The position numbers were made by a program, and so were the translations under genes. Source: Neisseria macacae ATCC 33926 (lineage in GTDB: Bacteria; Pseudomonadota; Gammaproteobacteria; Burkholderiales; Neisseriaceae). From it: a DNA stretch of 64,000 nt. Positions within the stretch are counted from its first letter, which is position 1, and each line of letters opens with the position of its first letter. The DNA lies in the NCBI RefSeq assembly GCF_022749495.1, contig NZ_CP094241.1, positions 930,001-994,000 on the forward strand. The letters run 5' to 3'. This document shows positions 17,601 to 25,966 of the stretch, in pieces. The notes under the pieces are model-generated. The model was not told the origin of the DNA and ran no database searches. It saw only the letters and a program-made list of their open reading frames with translations.

Positions 17601-18087
17601 TGTCACGGTTTGTTGATGCGCCTTTTTCCACATAGACGCTGCTGACGAGATTCGGGTCGATGTAGTTGCGGTTGGATATGCCTTCAAATCCTCGCCATAC
17701 GCTGATTGCCTGTTCCGTGCCGTCTACCGTTACTGGAACTTTGCCTTCGCCCTGAATGCCGCGTATGTTGGGGTCGAGCGCGCCGCTGTTGCGCGCGTCG
17801 CCGCTGTAAACTCCCGCCATGCCGCCGATTAAATCGGCCACGCTGCTGCCGCGGTAGGTTTCGATTTCCTGTTTGCCTTTGTACATATTGCTGATGTCAC
17901 GGCTGTAGACTTGGGTGTAGCCGCTTTTATCCCGGTTGCGATGGGCTTTGACGGTAATGGTATCCATCTGCACGCTTTGGGTGGGGGTAGTATTTTCCGC
18001 CCATAACGGCGTATGCCACAGCATACTCAAGAATAAAACCAATATTTTGGGCGTAGAGGGGAATTCGACGGATTTGACAGGTTTCAT
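14689..18087 (-). CDS. TonB-dependent outer-membrane receptor, unusually large
   Basis: 1132 residues from the MKPVKSVE start, which has an AAGGAAAA ribosome site; longer in-frame extensions lack one. A Sec signal peptide ends near PLWA. A TonB box (DTITV) follows at the mature N-terminus, then the plug domain (SVADLIGGMAGVYSGDARNSGALDPNIRGIQG) and a beta-barrel ending in LRIGLTGKW with the C-terminal aromatic residue typical of outer-membrane barrels. A long insertion near residues 660-800 is rich in charged residues. The size fits the TdfG-like Neisseria receptors, whose ligand is not established; metal, haem or host-protein uptake are possibilities. A Fur-like site lies upstream. Confidence 0.85.
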   Translation of the reverse strand: MKPVKSVEFPSTPKILVLFLSMLWHTPLWAENTTPTQSVQMDTITVKAHRNRDKSGYTQVYSRDISNMYKGKQEIETYRGSSVADLIGGMAGVYSGDARNSGALDPNIRGIQGEGKVPVTVDGTEQAISVWRGFEGISNRNYIDPNLVSSVYVEKGASTNRDIRTGIGGSVSMKTLEIDDVVPKDQKFGMEVKMETGNNSIKQREYAHAASWNKDYRRYPSPYSFDRMDWAIMLDDSDRQKQRFGGRGKLFKDNAFRISAGMRGEVFDGLIAYAWRDKGNYFTGSKGAERYGYLPNASSMTEEEFTKKVTDIQEYTANIGSYYHPSGEVANTSLNMRSWLAKGTLKLSDNQKIQLGIRRTHARFGEIMPYSILFGNIGGSMLKPDGSAQTDMSKLTKGTLMAEWPQAWVKQTAVNLDYTWKPENNRWIDLKAGIWGTFNNSQTNSTGGYPASTLFLDKIFNEKYAEDWYYKGKEPEWDKLPPNTNNRFNVFNAAAYRAKNNRLGINLSNKMKLSDKLELTLMGDYQREKLKGSSDTSWILALPEEESQKLFWEDPETTLNSNFALTMPRKGKRDEWNLGFNFKYQPTSWLTLNAGGRYTDYHQTDNFLRDYIDKNRTWLERENKFDVLSDNSRDFVYLQSRLATPEEYRAYRELSDQYHAAQKAYDQDPATIRAKAEYDAYDKRFWNWINSLPVPEYLWALDNRPEETQRWQDNHPQLPEEPEKLTELRNRFMEAEDLSSGWKSIPNCTENEANGNCIYWRRSHPEENPVRTGALNFLNETGINPATGKVEKRYAAAVTTDVNNPAIEYRHLTEEELRKMWNKRGHAFAPMFSATVQLGDNTRLFARYTEFKRFPSMYEGTFGFGNHSIAKGFSVPFGRLLNPLKPEHAKNWEISLSHDFTRLLPQMRYADVRLTYFHNKTHNVIDRNYATWQISNYDKQVISGLELQTRFDNGRVFGDLGVVRNMKNEVCDRRAIEQQYDVDQYVSHGRTFPVPYCQNGGFASGWLINRIQPRWSVVANLGGRFLNEKLEIGSRLTFHSRVEDKQQPSARWREYYLQRDGANSKAFNSDNGNANWQPVTVVDAYVRYKFNKHFSAELTGSNLTDRYYLDPMSRSYMPAPGRTLRIGLTGKW

Positions 18088-18358
18088 GATGGATTTTCCT
18101 TTGTTCGCAACAGCTTGAAAATAGGCGAAATCTGAAATGCTTCCAGATGGCATCGGAAAATAAAACGCGAACCGAATGTAATGGGGTTGCAGCCAATTGA
18201 TTAAACGGTTTGTTCGGACCGTTGATATGGATGCGCTTGCTTCACGCAAGGGAAGGGCATTTTGACAAAACAAAAGGAAAATATCCGTAGGTTACCGATT
18301 GTGTGGAAAGGAACGCGGACAAAATACTTTGTTCCTTTAGAGCTGCAAAATAACATAA

Positions 18359-18380
18359 ATTGATTATGATTACTATTTAT
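18359..18380 (-). promoter_or_regulatory. Possible Fur box upstream of the TonB receptor
   Basis: A+T-rich sequence containing TGATTATGATTACTATT, a partial match to the GATAAT-repeat Fur consensus, about 270 bases before the receptor start. The rest of 18088-18567 has no convincing gene. Confidence 0.35.
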
Positions 18381-18567
18381 ATAATAATTTTAACTAAAAC
18401 TTGATAATGTGTAAACAGATGCCAAACAATACAACTTTGGCATTTGGGTACCTCAGAAAATCATATTTTTGAGTTTGGACGGGCCGGGGTTGTATTGGAT
18501 TTCGTAAAAAGTTTGCTGAGTTTGAAGTTGATTGAATGATGGCTTGAAGTTGATTTGCCGATATAAA

Positions 18568-18611
18568 GAGGTCGTCTGAAAATCCCGATTTCAGGTTTTC
18601 AGACGACCTTT
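18568..18611 (-). terminator. DUS inverted-pair terminator after the EEP gene
   Basis: Inverted AGGTCGTCTGAAAA copies with a loop of about 12 bases, just beyond the stop of the EEP-family gene at 18625. Confidence 0.75.
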
Positions 18612-18624
18612 GGCATGGGTGCGG

Positions 18625-19386
18625 TCAAGGCAGTTTGGGTCTGACTTTGACGCTCAAGGGCAAGTGGTCGGAGAGGCGTTGCCAGTTTTTGCCGTTGTGG
18701 ATTTGGGAATCTAAGACTTCCAAGTTGCGGGTATAGACGCGGTCGAGGCTGAGGACGGGCAGGCGGGCGGGGAAGGTTTTGGGGCGTTTGCCGTTGCTGT
18801 CCACGAATACTTCGTTCAGGTTCAAAGCGTTGCCTAAGGATAGGGCGGATTTTTGCCGCCAGTCGTTGAAATCGCCGGCGAGAATCAGCGGACTTTGCGG
18901 GTCGATGTGATGCACGACGTATTCGAAGATGGCGCGGTATTGTTTGGCGCGGTCGGGTTCGCGCAGGTTGAGGTGGGCGCACAGGCAGACGAGCGGGGTG
19001 TCCCAGCCTTCGGGCAAGACTTCGCAATGGAGTACGCCGCGCTGTTCGAGTTTGTTGACGCTGATGTTGAGGTTGTGGCGGGTTTCCAGCGGCAGGCGGC
19101 TGAGGATGGCGTTGCCGTGGTGGCGCTGCGGGTATACGGCGTTTTTGCCGTAGCTGCGGTTGTAGGAAAGGCGGTCGCCGAGGATATCGTAATGCGGTTT
19201 TTCGGGAAAATCGGGCAGCCTGCTGCTGCGGGTCAGGTGTTGACCTTGCACTTCCTGCAAAAACAGGACATCCGAGCCTATGCCGCGAAGCTCTTCCGCC
19301 ATGCTGTCCACTTGGACTTTGCGGTTGAGCGCGGACATGCCTTTGTGCATGTTGTATGAGGTGATGGTAATCGGGCGGGGGGACAT
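18625..19386 (-). CDS. Endonuclease/exonuclease/phosphatase (EEP) family protein
   Basis: 253 residues. The EEP fold signatures are present: ITSYNMHKG at the N-terminus, LFLQEVQG with the metal-binding glutamate near residue 45, LAGDFNDW near 166, and LSDHLPLSV with the catalytic aspartate-histidine at the C-terminus. There is no signal peptide, so it is probably cytoplasmic. Family members hydrolyse phosphodiester bonds in nucleic acids, inositol phosphates or lipids. It resembles the E. coli YbhP group, whose substrate is unclear. It is a single-gene unit. Confidence 0.85.
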   Translation of the reverse strand: MSPRPITITSYNMHKGMSALNRKVQVDSMAEELRGIGSDVLFLQEVQGQHLTRSSRLPDFPEKPHYDILGDRLSYNRSYGKNAVYPQRHHGNAILSRLPLETRHNLNISVNKLEQRGVLHCEVLPEGWDTPLVCLCAHLNLREPDRAKQYRAIFEYVVHHIDPQSPLILAGDFNDWRQKSALSLGNALNLNEVFVDSNGKRPKTFPARLPVLSLDRVYTRNLEVLDSQIHNGKNWQRLSDHLPLSVKVRPKLP

Positions 19387-19491
19387 GATGTGTAACCGTA
19401 GTGTGTGAGTAGTTTGTCGTTGTATTGATAGTATAACACTGCAAGTGTTTGGTTTCCGTAAAGATTTGATGTGCGGACGGTTGCTTGGCGG

Positions 19492-19525
19492 TAAAACGTC
19501 GTCTGAAAGGTTTCAGACGACGTTT
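19492..19525 (-). terminator. Short DUS-like inverted-pair terminator
   Basis: AAACGTCGTCTGAAAGG and its inverse form a tight hairpin after the glycosyltransferase. The core is ACGTCGTCTGAA rather than AGGTCGTCTGAA, so it may work as a terminator but poorly for DNA uptake. Confidence 0.6.
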
Positions 19526-19550
19526 GAGGGGGAAACGCGCAGAAAACGAT

Positions 19551-21104
19551 TTATTTTATGAACTCGTCCATGCCGTCTTCGCAGCGGATTTTTTGTTCGG
19601 ACAGCGTGGCTTTGAGCAGGGCGTCGTTTTGCGGCAGGGCGTCGCGTTCGGCTTCGTGGTGCCAGAGGTGGTAGGCGATGCCGGCGAATTTGAGGTTGTG
19701 GCGTTTCATGCCGTTATGGAAGAGGCGGGCGACGAACTCGCTGTCTTCGCGCCCCCAGCCGACAAAGCGGTTGTCGAAGCCGTTGACGGCGAGCGCATCG
19801 CTGCGGAAAAAGCCCATATTGCAGGTTTTGATGCCTTTGTGTTTGCGGCTGCTTTGTCTGCCGATCAGGGCGGACAGGCTGCGGCAGCGCAGGGCGGACA
19901 GGCGTTTTTCTATGCCTTGGCTGAACACGGACAAATCGGGCAATTCGCCGGAATCTAAAATTTCTTGGGTGCGGCTTTGGGTCAGGATAACGCGCGAACC
20001 CTGTATCAGCCTGCCTTTGCATGCGAGCTTGAGGTGGTCGGCGATGAAGGACGGGTCGAGTATCATGTCGCCGTCGATAAGGATGATGTAGTCGCTTTTT
20101 GCCTGCGCCAGCGCGCGGTTGCGCGATTCAGCGGCGCGGAAGCCGTCGTCCGGCCGCCAAGAATGTTTGACGGGGATGTCGGTGTGGCTGCGGATGAACT
20201 CGACGACTTCAGCGGTGTCTTGGCGCGAACCGTCGTCCGCGACGATGATTTCGTCGGGCAGGCGGGTTTGCGCGAGTGCGGATTTTAAAACCAGCTCCAG
20301 CGCGTCGGGACGGTTGTAGGTGGTAATAATCAAGGCGACGCTGATATTGCGGTTGCGCTCGTAAAGTTTGACATATTTGTAATACGAACCTTGGGCATTG
20401 GCGATGGAAATGGTCAAGCCGTCCGCGCCGTAGGCGAAACCGCGTTTGAGCAGGTAGTTTTTGACAAACGATACGCTGCCGTGCAACAGGGCTTTGAAGG
20501 GCGAGCTGTCTTTTTTGTAGCGGTTTTCTTCGGCGTAGAGTGAGCTGTATTGCTGCATTTTTTGAATCAGCCCTTCGGCGTTTTCGAAGGAATAGTGTTT
20601 CAGACGACCTTCGAGCGGACGGACGTTTGCATCGGGCGGCAAAATCAGCGATTCATGCACCTGACGGTCGGAAAAGCGGGTAAACCGGCGGTGGTAAAGG
20701 CGCGGGATAATGTCGGGATACCAGCCGCAGGCTTTGATCAGGCGGCCGTTGTAGTGGTTCAGGCGCGAGAGCGAGAAGATGTTTTGTTCTTTGTTTTCCG
20801 CCACGGCTTTGCGGATGGCGGCAATCAGTTCGCTATCTGCCACTTCGTCGCTGTCTATGCTGAATATCCAATTGTTTTGCGCGAGGCGGGCGGCGAGGTT
20901 TTTCATCGGACCGAAGCCGATGAAGTCGTATTTGTAATAACTGACGTTGGTGAAGCGTTCGGCGATTTCAAAAGTGCGGTCGGTCGAGCCGTTGTCGAGC
21001 AGCAATACTTCGTCGAAGTCTTGAAGCGCGGTCAAAACTTCGTGCAGATAGCGTTCCGAATTTTTGACCAACATGGCTGCTGTGGCGGGAATTTTCGGGT
21101 TCAT
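19551..21104 (-). CDS. Two-domain family 2 glycosyltransferase
   Basis: 517 residues with two separate GT2 (GT-A fold) domains. The first (about 1-230) has AAMLVKNSERYLHEVL, LLLDNGSTDRTFE and the metal-binding FSIDSDEV, and resembles the WaaE/KdtX/LgtF type that adds glucose to lipooligosaccharide heptose. The second (about 253-517) has ALIITTYNRPDALELVL, IIVADDGSRQDT and ILIDGDMIL, a polymerase-like or sugar-transferase domain ending with a GREDSEFVARL acceptor motif. A single protein could add two sugars in succession to lipooligosaccharide or another surface glycan. It ends in a DUS hairpin and starts at a cluster of DUS copies shared with dusC. Confidence 0.85.
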   Translation of the reverse strand: MNPKIPATAAMLVKNSERYLHEVLTALQDFDEVLLLDNGSTDRTFEIAERFTNVSYYKYDFIGFGPMKNLAARLAQNNWIFSIDSDEVADSELIAAIRKAVAENKEQNIFSLSRLNHYNGRLIKACGWYPDIIPRLYHRRFTRFSDRQVHESLILPPDANVRPLEGRLKHYSFENAEGLIQKMQQYSSLYAEENRYKKDSSPFKALLHGSVSFVKNYLLKRGFAYGADGLTISIANAQGSYYKYVKLYERNRNISVALIITTYNRPDALELVLKSALAQTRLPDEIIVADDGSRQDTAEVVEFIRSHTDIPVKHSWRPDDGFRAAESRNRALAQAKSDYIILIDGDMILDPSFIADHLKLACKGRLIQGSRVILTQSRTQEILDSGELPDLSVFSQGIEKRLSALRCRSLSALIGRQSSRKHKGIKTCNMGFFRSDALAVNGFDNRFVGWGREDSEFVARLFHNGMKRHNLKFAGIAYHLWHHEAERDALPQNDALLKATLSEQKIRCEDGMDEFIK

Positions 21105-21261
21105 GATGAGGTCGTCTGAAAAGGGGTCGTCTGAAAAATCAAAATCGGGAAATCAAGGCAGTTCGGCAATGGCGGCGGTCAGTTCTTCGTGGCAAGCGTG
21201 TATTTTAACCGATATACCGCTACAATACGCATTTCCTTTTTTTCAGACGACCTCCTCCGAT

Positions 21262-22227
21262 ATGCAGCTTATCCTTGCGCCTATGCAGGGGCTGGTGGAC
21301 GATGTGATGCGCGATTTGCTGACCCGTATCGGCGGCTACGACGAATGCGTCAGCGAGTTCGTCCGCATTACCCACACCGTCCATTCCCGTTCCACCTGGC
21401 TCAAATACGCCCCCGAAATCGCCAACGGCAACAAGACCCCCGCCGGCACGCCCTGTACCGTCCAGCTTTTGGGCAGCGATGCCGACAATATGGCGGTCAA
21501 CGCCTTGGAAGTCGTCCGCTTCGGCGCGGACAAAATCGACCTCAACTTCGGCTGCCCCGCCCCCACGGTCAACAAACACAAAGGCGGCGCCGTCCTGCTC
21601 AAAGAGCCAGACCTTATCCACCATATCGTCAAAACCCTGCGCCAACGCCTGCCCGAACACATCCCGCTCACCGGCAAAATGCGGCTCGGTTACGAAGACA
21701 AAAGCCTCGCGCTCGAATGCGCCGCCGCCATTGCCGAAGGCGGAGCCTGCGCCCTGACCGTACACGGGCGTACCAAAGTCGAAGGCTACGAACCGCCCGC
21801 ACATTGGGAGTGGATACGCAAAATCCGCGAACACGTCGCCATCCCCGTAACCGCCAACGGCGACGTGTTCAGCCTCAAAGACTATATCGGCATTAAAGAG
21901 ATGACGGGCTGCAACAGTGTCATGCTCGGTCGCGGCGCCGTCATCCGCCCCGATTTGGCGCGCCAAATCAAACAATACGAAAACGGCGAAACCGTCCGCG
22001 ATACCGATTTCGCCGAAGTTTCGGTGTGGATAAACCAGTTTTTCCATTTGTGTCTCGCCAAAGAAGCGAACAACAAATACCCCGTCGCCCGCCTGAAACA
22101 ATGGCTGGGCATGATGAAGAAAGAATTTGGGGAAGCGCAGGAATTGTTTGATGCGGTAAGGGCAGTCAAAGACGCGGAAGAAGTCGCGCGGATTTTGGCG
22201 GCGTTTGAAGACAAGATGAATGCCTGA
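21262..22227 (+). CDS. dusC: tRNA-dihydrouridine(16) synthase DusC
   Basis: 321 residues from ATG 21262; longer in-frame extensions run through DUS copies and lack family similarity. An FMN-dependent TIM barrel: LAPMQGLVDDVMRDLL at the N-terminus, DLNFGCPAPTVNKHKGGAVLLK with the catalytic cysteine near residue 98, LTVHGRTKVEGY and VMLGRGAVIRPDL. EFVRIT near residue 31 is typical of the DusC subgroup. It reduces uridine in the D-loop of tRNA. It is divergent from the glycosyltransferase across a stretch of about 160 bases. Confidence 0.92.
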   Translation: MQLILAPMQGLVDDVMRDLLTRIGGYDECVSEFVRITHTVHSRSTWLKYAPEIANGNKTPAGTPCTVQLLGSDADNMAVNALEVVRFGADKIDLNFGCPAPTVNKHKGGAVLLKEPDLIHHIVKTLRQRLPEHIPLTGKMRLGYEDKSLALECAAAIAEGGACALTVHGRTKVEGYEPPAHWEWIRKIREHVAIPVTANGDVFSLKDYIGIKEMTGCNSVMLGRGAVIRPDLARQIKQYENGETVRDTDFAEVSVWINQFFHLCLAKEANNKYPVARLKQWLGMMKKEFGEAQELFDAVRAVKDAEEVARILAAFEDKMNA

Positions 22228-22234
22228 TAATGAT

Positions 22235-22270
22235 GAGGTCGTCTGAAACCGTATTTCAGACGACCTTTTT
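22235..22270. terminator. DUS inverted-pair terminator between dusC and lldD
   Basis: AGGTCGTCTGAAAC and its reverse complement with a short loop and T5, placed between convergent genes. Confidence 0.8.
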
Positions 22271-22330
22271 ATATGAAAAAGCAAACCGGCAGTTAATTTG
22301 TTTAATCGCCGGTTTGGTGTTTAAAAACAA

Positions 22331-23503
22331 TCAGAACTTATCGTTTGACCAGCGCGTGCTTTGCAGGATGCTGGCGTCAACGTCTTGAATATTGCGATGG
22401 CCGGTAAACGCCATGGAGACGTCCATTTCTTTATACAGGATTTCCAGCGCGCGGGTAACGCCTTCTTCGCCGTATGCGCCCAAGCCGTAGAGGAACGCCC
22501 TGCCTATCATCGTGCCTTTTGCGCCCAAAGCCCATGCTTTGAGGATGTCCTGACCGCTGCGGATGCCGCTGTCCATCCACACTTCGATGTCGCTGCCGAC
22601 TGCGCTGACGATGTCGGGCAAGGCTTTGATCGAGGATACGGTATCGTCGAGCTGGCGGCCGCCGTGGTTAGAAACGACCAATGCGTCCGCGCCGCTTTTC
22701 GCTGCTTTTTCCGCATCTTCAGGTTCCATAATGCCTTTGATAATCAACTTGCCGCCCCACAAATCTTTAATGCGGGCGACGTCGTCCCAGCTCAGGCGCG
22801 GGTCGAATTGTTCGGACGTCCACGAAGACAGTGAAGACAAATCGCCGACGTTTTTAGCGTGTCCGACGATATTGCGGAACGTTCGGCGTTCCGTGTTCAG
22901 CATTTTCATACACCATTCGGGCTTGGTTGCCAGATTGATTAAATTGGCGATGGTCGGTTTCGGCGGTGCGGACAGGCCGTTTTTGATGTCTTTGTGGCGT
23001 TGGCCCAAAACCTGCAAATCGGCGGTCAATACCAATGCCGAACATTTGGCATCCTTCGCGCGCTTAATCAGGTTTTCCATAAACTCGCGGTCGCGCATCA
23101 CATAAAGCTGAAACCAAAACGGCGCGCTGGTGTTCTCGGCAACGTCTTCAATCGAGCAGATGGACATGGTCGAGAGCGTAAACGGAATGCCGAACTTCTC
23201 CGCCGCCCGCGCCGCCAAGATTTCGCCGTCAGCGTGCGCCATGCCGGTAAAGCCCGTCGGCGCAATCGCTACCGGCATTTTCACATCCTGACCGATCATT
23301 TTGGTCTCTAAACTACGACCTTCCATATTGACCAATACCTTTTGTCGGAAGCGGATGTCTTTGAAATCCGAAGTGTTTTCGCGGTAGGTAGTTTCCGTCC
23401 AAGAACCTGAATCGATGTAATCGTAAAACATGCGCGGCATTTTGCGCTTGGCGACAAGGCGCAGGTCTTCGATACAGGTCATTTTGCTCAAATCGCGTTT
23501 CAT
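22331..23503 (-). CDS. lldD: FMN-dependent L-lactate dehydrogenase
   Basis: 390 residues, full length for the alpha-hydroxy-acid oxidase family. Motifs: YDYIDSGSW near the N-terminus, VAIAPTGFTGMAH, and SNHGGRQLD with the active-site histidine and arginine, then GSDIEVWMDSGIRSGQDILKA and GRAFLYGLG for FMN binding. It oxidises L-lactate to pyruvate and feeds electrons to the respiratory chain at the inner membrane. Lactate is a main carbon source for Neisseria on mucosa. It is a single-gene unit, and the 350 bases upstream hold the iscR promoter pointing the other way. Confidence 0.93.
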   Translation of the reverse strand: MKRDLSKMTCIEDLRLVAKRKMPRMFYDYIDSGSWTETTYRENTSDFKDIRFRQKVLVNMEGRSLETKMIGQDVKMPVAIAPTGFTGMAHADGEILAARAAEKFGIPFTLSTMSICSIEDVAENTSAPFWFQLYVMRDREFMENLIKRAKDAKCSALVLTADLQVLGQRHKDIKNGLSAPPKPTIANLINLATKPEWCMKMLNTERRTFRNIVGHAKNVGDLSSLSSWTSEQFDPRLSWDDVARIKDLWGGKLIIKGIMEPEDAEKAAKSGADALVVSNHGGRQLDDTVSSIKALPDIVSAVGSDIEVWMDSGIRSGQDILKAWALGAKGTMIGRAFLYGLGAYGEEGVTRALEILYKEMDVSMAFTGHRNIQDVDASILQSTRWSNDKF

Positions 23504-23539
23504 TGTTGATTGCCTCTGTTAAGGGGTTGCTTATGGGTT

Positions 23540-23581
23540 GGGTCGTCTGAAACGGGTAGGGCGTTTTCAGACGACCTTTTA
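23540..23581. repeat. DUS inverted pair upstream of lldD
   Basis: Two opposed GGTCGTCTGAAA copies enclose about 15 bases 37 bases upstream of the lldD start. It does not follow a gene end on either strand, so a terminator role is doubtful; uptake is the likely function. Confidence 0.5.
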
Positions 23582-23786
23582 CAATACCATAATGATTTAG
23601 TATGAATTAGATAATCTATATCAATCGCAATTATAAAGCAAATGGTTTTAACCCCGCCAAAAGCGGGGTAATAGCACTTTTCAGACGACCTCGGATTCAA
23701 GTTTCAGATAAAAAAAGAGAAATCTTTAGGGAGATAAAAATCAATTCGCACAGTCATTTAAACAAACAATCGGGAGATGCCCGAAT

Positions 23787-23811
23787 ATACTTGACTGAAT
23801 CACTCAGATAT
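23787..23811 (+). promoter_or_regulatory. IscR type 1 binding site overlapping the iscR promoter
   Basis: By eye the 25 bases match 23 of 25 positions of the E. coli type 1 IscR consensus (ATASYYGACTRWWWYAGTCRRSTAT), including ATACTTGACT on the left and TCAGATAT on the right. TTGACT at 23791-23796 doubles as a -35 box, with GACAAT 17 bases later as a weak -10. The site ends 44 bases before the iscR ATG. Holo-IscR would repress its own operon here. Confidence 0.75.
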
Positions 23812-23855
23812 TAGACAATCGCACCACTATAAAAAAGCCGACACAGGCACCTACC

Positions 23856-24302
23856 ATGAGACTGACCACAAAAGGGCGTTTTGCCGTTACCGCCATGATC
23901 GATTTGGCGATGAACGCGCAAACCGGCGCTGTCAAACTCAGCGCCATCAGCGAACGCCAAAGCATTTCGCTTTCCTATCTCGAACAACTATTCAGCAAAC
24001 TGCGGCGTGCCGGGCTGGTTGAAAGCCTGCGCGGCCCCGGCGGCGGCTACATCCTCGCCGCCCCTCCCGCCCAAATCAATATCGCCCAAATCATTTCCGC
24101 CGCCGAAGACAAGCTGGACGCCACCCAATGCAGCAGCAAAGCCAACTGCCACCACGGCGCGCCCTGCCTGACGCACGACCTTTGGGAAAACCTGAACAAA
24201 ACCATCAACGATTACCTCAGCAGCGTTACGCTGCAAAGCATCATTGAACAGAAAAACTGTAACGACGGCAGCCAAGTCGTTACCTTTACACACATCCATT
24301 AA
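23856..24302 (+). CDS. iscR: Iron-sulfur cluster regulator IscR (Rrf2 family)
   Basis: 148 residues. An N-terminal winged helix (MRLTTKGRFAVTAMIDLA, then SLSYLEQLFSKLRRAGLVES), the RGPGGGY wing and the cluster ligands C92, C98 and C104, with H107 in the fourth ligand position as in E. coli IscR. It senses [2Fe-2S] status and represses the isc genes when clusters are plentiful. It is the first gene of the isc region and carries an IscR-type site in its own promoter. Confidence 0.96.
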   Translation: MRLTTKGRFAVTAMIDLAMNAQTGAVKLSAISERQSISLSYLEQLFSKLRRAGLVESLRGPGGGYILAAPPAQINIAQIISAAEDKLDATQCSSKANCHHGAPCLTHDLWENLNKTINDYLSSVTLQSIIEQKNCNDGSQVVTFTHIH

Positions 24303-24334
24303 GTAGAAACCAAATAAAAACGAAAGAGCAAACC

Positions 24335-25549
24335 ATGACCGTCAAAACCCCCGTTTATCTCGACTACGCCGCCACAACCCCCGTTGACAAACGCGTTGCC
24401 GAAAAAATGATTCCCTATCTGACCGAAACCTTCGGCAACCCCGCTTCCAACAGCCACGCATTCGGTTGGGAAGCAGAAGAGGCCGTCGAAAAAGCCCGCG
24501 CCGACATCGCCGCCCTGATTAACGCCGACCCCAAAGAAATCATCTTCACCAGCGGCGCGACCGAGTCCGACAACCTCGCCATCAAAGGCGCGGCAAACTT
24601 CTACAAAACCAAAGGCAAACACCTCATCACCGTCAAAACCGAACACAAAGCCGTGCTCGACACCATGCGCGAACTCGAACGCCAAGGTTTTGAAGTAACC
24701 TACCTCGGCGTACAGGAAAACGGTTTAATCGACTTGGAAGAACTCAAAGCCGCCATCCGCGACGACACCATCCTGATTTCCGTGATGTGGGTGAACAACG
24801 AAATCGGCGTGGTACAAGACATTCCCGCCATCGGCGAAATCTGCCGCGAACGCAAAATCATCTTCCACGTCGATGCCGCCCAAGCCTGCGGCAAAGTGCC
24901 TGTCGATGTCGAAGCTGCCAAAATCGACCTGCTGTCCATGTCTGGTCATAAAGTATACGGTCCCAAAGGTATCGGCGCACTGTACGTCCGCCGCAAACCC
25001 CGCGTCCGTCTAGAAGCCCAAATGCACGGCGGCGGCCACGAACGCGGCTTCCGCAGCGGCACCCTGCCGACCCACCAAATCGTCGGCATGGGCGAAGCCT
25101 TCCGCATCGCCAAAGAAGAACTCGAGCAAGACATGGCGCACTACCGCAAACTGCGCGACATCTTCCTCAAAGGCATCGAAGGCATCGAAGAAGTCTATAT
25201 CAACGGTGACCTCGAACACCGCGCCCCAAACAACCTGAACGTCAGCTTCAACTTCGTCGAAGGCGAAAGCCTGATTATGGCGGTGAAAGAACTCGCCGTA
25301 TCCAGCGGCTCCGCCTGTACCTCCGCCTCGCTCGAACCCAGCTACGTCCTGCGCGCGCTCGGCCGCAACGACGAACTGGCACATTCATCACTGCGCATCA
25401 CCTTCGGCCGTATGACCACCGAAGAAGAAGTGCAATTTGCCGCAGAACTGATTAAATCCAAAATCGGCAAACTGCGCGAACTGTCGCCGCTGTGGGAAAT
25501 GTTCAAAGACGGAATTGATTTGAACTCGATTGAATGGGCGGCGCATTAA
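24335..25549 (+). CDS. iscS: Cysteine desulfurase IscS
   Basis: 404 residues, the standard length. The pyridoxal phosphate lysine is K206 in SGHKVYGPKG and the persulfide cysteine is C328 in SSGSACTSASLEPS. It converts cysteine to alanine and hands sulfur to IscU and to tRNA thiolation enzymes. It follows iscR by 32 bases. Unlike most isc operons, two small unknown ORFs separate it from iscU. Confidence 0.97.
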   Translation: MTVKTPVYLDYAATTPVDKRVAEKMIPYLTETFGNPASNSHAFGWEAEEAVEKARADIAALINADPKEIIFTSGATESDNLAIKGAANFYKTKGKHLITVKTEHKAVLDTMRELERQGFEVTYLGVQENGLIDLEELKAAIRDDTILISVMWVNNEIGVVQDIPAIGEICRERKIIFHVDAAQACGKVPVDVEAAKIDLLSMSGHKVYGPKGIGALYVRRKPRVRLEAQMHGGGHERGFRSGTLPTHQIVGMGEAFRIAKEELEQDMAHYRKLRDIFLKGIEGIEEVYINGDLEHRAPNNLNVSFNFVEGESLIMAVKELAVSSGSACTSASLEPSYVLRALGRNDELAHSSLRITFGRMTTEEEVQFAAELIKSKIGKLRELSPLWEMFKDGIDLNSIEWAAH

Positions 25550-25653
25550 AGTTGTCCACTAAGTAAATGCCGTAATAGAGTTTGGACGTTCAAATTTTGG
25601 GTAAACTAAGAAATTATTTTCTAATTTTCTAATTGGAGATGAAGGAAAGTATT

Positions 25654-25851
25654 ATGAGTAGATATGAAAAATGTAATTGCCAAGGTAACGATATTGTTTG
25701 CAAGAAATGTGGTGCAACATACCCAAAAAGTGGAAATAGCTTCCCTAAACCAGTACCTAAAGGGAGTGGTGGCTGTAAAAAATACGCAAAATGTCCTTTT
25801 TGCCATGAGGAATGTTGCTTGGAATTTGACCGTCCAAGTTTACGACCTTAA
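25654..25851 (+). CDS. Small cysteine-rich zinc-ribbon-like protein of unknown function
   Basis: 65 residues from the MSRYEKCN start, which has a GAAGGAAAG ribosome site. It holds ten cysteines arranged as CNC, CKKC, CPFC and CC pairs, as expected for a zinc-ribbon or metal-binding mini-protein. The stretch 25560-25900 is visibly A+T-rich with few G/C-ending codons, unlike iscS and iscU. It is inserted between iscS and iscU, so it may be a recent arrival. I do not recognise a family. Confidence 0.5.
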   Translation: MSRYEKCNCQGNDIVCKKCGATYPKSGNSFPKPVPKGSGGCKKYAKCPFCHEECCLEFDRPSLRP

Positions 25852-25966
25852 AACAAACAGCAAACGTATGTCAGTTGAAAGCCTAAAAAATCCGTTACAA
25901 CTGATGGAACGTTGGATTTTGCAATCCAGCTCAGCCAGCCAAAGATTACAAACAAAAAAGGTCGTC

